Origin: Variovorax paradoxus
GTDB taxonomy: Bacteria; Pseudomonadota; Gammaproteobacteria; Burkholderiales; Burkholderiaceae_C
DNA: 64,000 nt
Direction of reading: 5' to 3'
Assembly (NCBI RefSeq): GCF_030815855.1
Contig: NZ_JAUSXG010000001.1
Location: 248,001 to 312,000, forward strand
Part shown: one piece after another, positions 62,604 through 64,000 of the stretch
How the letters are laid out: each line of letters starts with the position of its first letter
Numbering within the stretch: position 1 is the stretch's first letter
Notes under the pieces: generated by a model
What the model was told of the DNA's origin: nothing
Seen by the model: the letters and a program-made list of their open reading frames with translations, nothing else
The model's database searches: none
Position numbers and translations under genes: made by a program

Positions 62604-63023
62604 TCAGACCAGCGACTTGCCGCCATTGATGAGCCATGGGGTACCGAAGCGGTCGGTCACCATGCCGAAGCCTTCGACCCAGAAGGTTTTCTCGAAAGGC
62701 ATCGTGACGGTGCCGCCGTCGGCGAAGGCGTCGAACACGCGCTTCGCTTCCGCGACGGTCTCGAGGGTGAGCGCGACGCCGAAGCCCTTCATGCCTTCGT
62801 AGGCCTGCCCGGGCATGGTGTCGGAAGCCATCAGCATGCCGTCGCCGTAGGCCAGGGCCGCATGCATGATGCGTTTTTCGGCGCCGGGCGGAAAGTGCTG
62901 GGCGCCCGGCGCTTCGCCCATGGTCATCATCATCTGCATGGTGCCGCCGAGTGTTTTCTCATAGAAGCGCATGGCTTCGGCGGCGTTGCCGTCGAACGAG
63001 AGATAAGCGTGGATGGGGGACAT
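62604..63023 (-). CDS. PhnB-like VOC protein
   Basis: 139 residues, one VOC domain: PIHAYLSFDGNAAEAMRFYEKTLGG and the closing motif WVEGFGMVTDRFGTPWLING. This matches the PhnB-like (YjdN) group of glyoxalase-fold proteins. It is similar in plan to the partial gene at 63621. Substrate unknown. Confidence 0.88.
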   Translation of the reverse strand: MSPIHAYLSFDGNAAEAMRFYEKTLGGTMQMMMTMGEAPGAQHFPPGAEKRIMHAALAYGDGMLMASDTMPGQAYEGMKGFGVALTLETVAEAKRVFDAFADGGTVTMPFEKTFWVEGFGMVTDRFGTPWLINGGKSLV

Positions 63024-63043
63024 GAGGTTTCCTTGGTGACGGT

Positions 63044-63571
63044 TTATTTTTCAGTGGCTGTCTTGAGACTGGCAAGGCCTGCTTCGAAGTCCTTGCCGAT
63101 CATCTGGTCCATGTTGAAAAAAATGCCCATGAGTTTTGCAACATAGGGGTTGGGGCCGTACATGGCCCAGGTGACCTGCGTGGCATCGCCCTCTGGTTTC
63201 AGCGTGAACTCGGCCGTGTTGTGGCCTTCGAAAGGTTTGATGAAGTCGAGCTTGATCGCGATCCTGGAGGAAGGCGATGACTCCATGATTTCCATGCGAC
63301 CCGCACCCGCCTTGCCCTTGCTGTCCCAGGCATAGGTGGCGCCCTTGCCGCTCGGTGTGCCGCCGAATTCCCGCTTCATTTCCGGGTCGAGCTTCTCGTA
63401 GGGAGACCAGGTGCCCCAGCGATGGAAGTCGCCGATCAACGGAAAGATCTTCTCGGCCGGCGCCTGGATGCGCGCGGTGCGCTCGACGCGGAAGGTGTCG
63501 GGCCGGGTGGCTGCGAAGATCAGCAGCGCGGCAATCAGCGCGAGCACGGCGAGGGCGATGGTCTTGAGCAT
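63044..63571 (-). CDS. SRPBCC-family protein with an N-terminal anchor
   Basis: 175 residues. One membrane segment (TIALAVLALIAALLIFAA) is followed by a polyketide cyclase/START-like fold: VERTARIQAPAEKIFPLIGDFHRWGTWSPYEKLDP and TQVTWAMYGP. It may bind a hydrophobic ligand at the periplasmic face. It lies between two VOC genes on the same strand. Confidence 0.82.
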   Translation of the reverse strand: MLKTIALAVLALIAALLIFAATRPDTFRVERTARIQAPAEKIFPLIGDFHRWGTWSPYEKLDPEMKREFGGTPSGKGATYAWDSKGKAGAGRMEIMESSPSSRIAIKLDFIKPFEGHNTAEFTLKPEGDATQVTWAMYGPNPYVAKLMGIFFNMDQMIGKDFEAGLASLKTATEK

Positions 63572-63620
63572 GGGTACTCCGGATGCAAGGGGAACAATGA
63601 GGGGATAGGCGTGACCGCGC

Positions 63621-64000
63621 TCAGCCGGCTTGCGCCACCACCAGCAGCCAGCCGATGCCGAATCGGTCCGTGAGCATGCCGAAGCTGGAGCTGAAGAAGG
63701 TCGGCATCAGCGGCTGCATCACCTGGCCGCCGTCGGCGAGCGCACCGAACCACTGGCGCGCCTCGGCGTCGGTGGCGGCGGTAAGGGCGAGCATGATGCC
63801 CTTGAACTCGGGCTGGCCCGAGCACCGCCCGTCGGAAGCCATCAGTTCGGTTTCGCCGATGCGCACCACGGCGTGCATCACCTTGTCGGCGGCAGGCCCG
63901 CCGCCGCCGCAGCTGGCTTCGGCATCCGAAGACGGTGGCATTGCGGGCGCCTCGCTGTAGCGCATGAGCTGGACGACTTCGGCGCCGAGCGCCTTTTTGT
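63621..64000 (-). CDS. PhnB-like VOC protein, 5' end beyond the window
   Basis: The frame stays open to the window edge; the residues before the first visible ATG (63965) read KKALGAEVVQL, which continue a normal VOC start, so the gene is cut by the window. FFSSSFGMLTDRFGIGWLLVV is the closing PhnB-like motif. It is related to the protein encoded at 62604. Confidence 0.82.
   Translation of the reverse strand, partial: KKALGAEVVQLMRYSEAPAMPPSSDAEASCGGGGPAADKVMHAVVRIGETELMASDGRCSGQPEFKGIMLALTAATDAEARQWFGALADGGQVMQPLMPTFFSSSFGMLTDRFGIGWLLVVAQAG

Overview
The window is high-GC DNA with the gene content of a betaproteobacterium of the order Burkholderiales, most like a Comamonadaceae such as Variovorax. 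The pointers are a Bug-type solute-binding protein, an IclR-controlled pcaIJF cluster, a Tad cluster with a DUF3613 gene, and DipZ and Ohr-type OsmC proteins. No rRNA gene, canonical tRNA gene, insertion sequence, phage or CRISPR array was seen. The genus is an inference from gene content.

Region 1 (1-12641) is a cell-surface export locus. It starts inside a very repetitive acidic protein with an Ala-Asp tract and GDLLG pentads, followed by an OmpA-domain lipoprotein, a 1025-residue fusion of a toroid-like region to a degenerate MurF-like ligase, a small membrane protein, and a complete type I secretion system (ABC protein, HlyD adaptor, TolC channel). A sigma54 activator lies convergently at the end.

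Region 2 (12660-24847, minus strand) is a full Tad/Flp pilus operon in the order flp, tadV, cpaB, cpaC, tadZ, tadA, tadB, tadC, tadD, DUF3613, two TadE-like genes and tadG. Most genes overlap by four bases. Region 3 (25270-33300) carries an L,D-transpeptidase, a TPR protein, a Bug protein, and the last steps of the beta-ketoadipate pathway (pcaR, pcaI, pcaJ, pcaF). Region 4 (33399-38906) has a diguanylate cyclase, a minus-strand set of orphan Flp-like pilin, processive glycosyltransferase and outer-membrane barrel, and an RlmN-like radical SAM protein. Region 5 (39040-44398) is a redox module: TlpA-like protein, two-component system, OsmC/Ohr and DipZ. The tlpA and osmC leaders are clearly related to each other.

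Region 6 (46250-56247) is the most striking. It is an RNA-repair locus under RtcR and a recognisable sigma54 promoter with an IHF-like site. The operon order is a structured leader with a tRNA-like cloverleaf, a slipin, a second tRNA-like RNA with acceptor stem, T-arm and encoded CCA, rtcB, a HEAT-like gene, a zinc-ribbon gene, RNase Z, a RlaP-type nucleotidyltransferase and rtcA. rtcA carries a one-base insertion. The tRNA mimics beside an RNA ligase, a tRNA-processing nuclease and a 3'-end cyclase suggest a dedicated tRNA-damage sensing or repair system.

Region 7 (56293-64000) holds a small secreted protein, a membrane [2Fe-2S]-adenylate cyclase divergent from a Crp/Fnr regulator, DoxX, TauE/SafE with a terminator hairpin in its leader, DUF1428, a DHA2 drug exporter, two VOC proteins and an SRPBCC protein. 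The last gene runs off the window.
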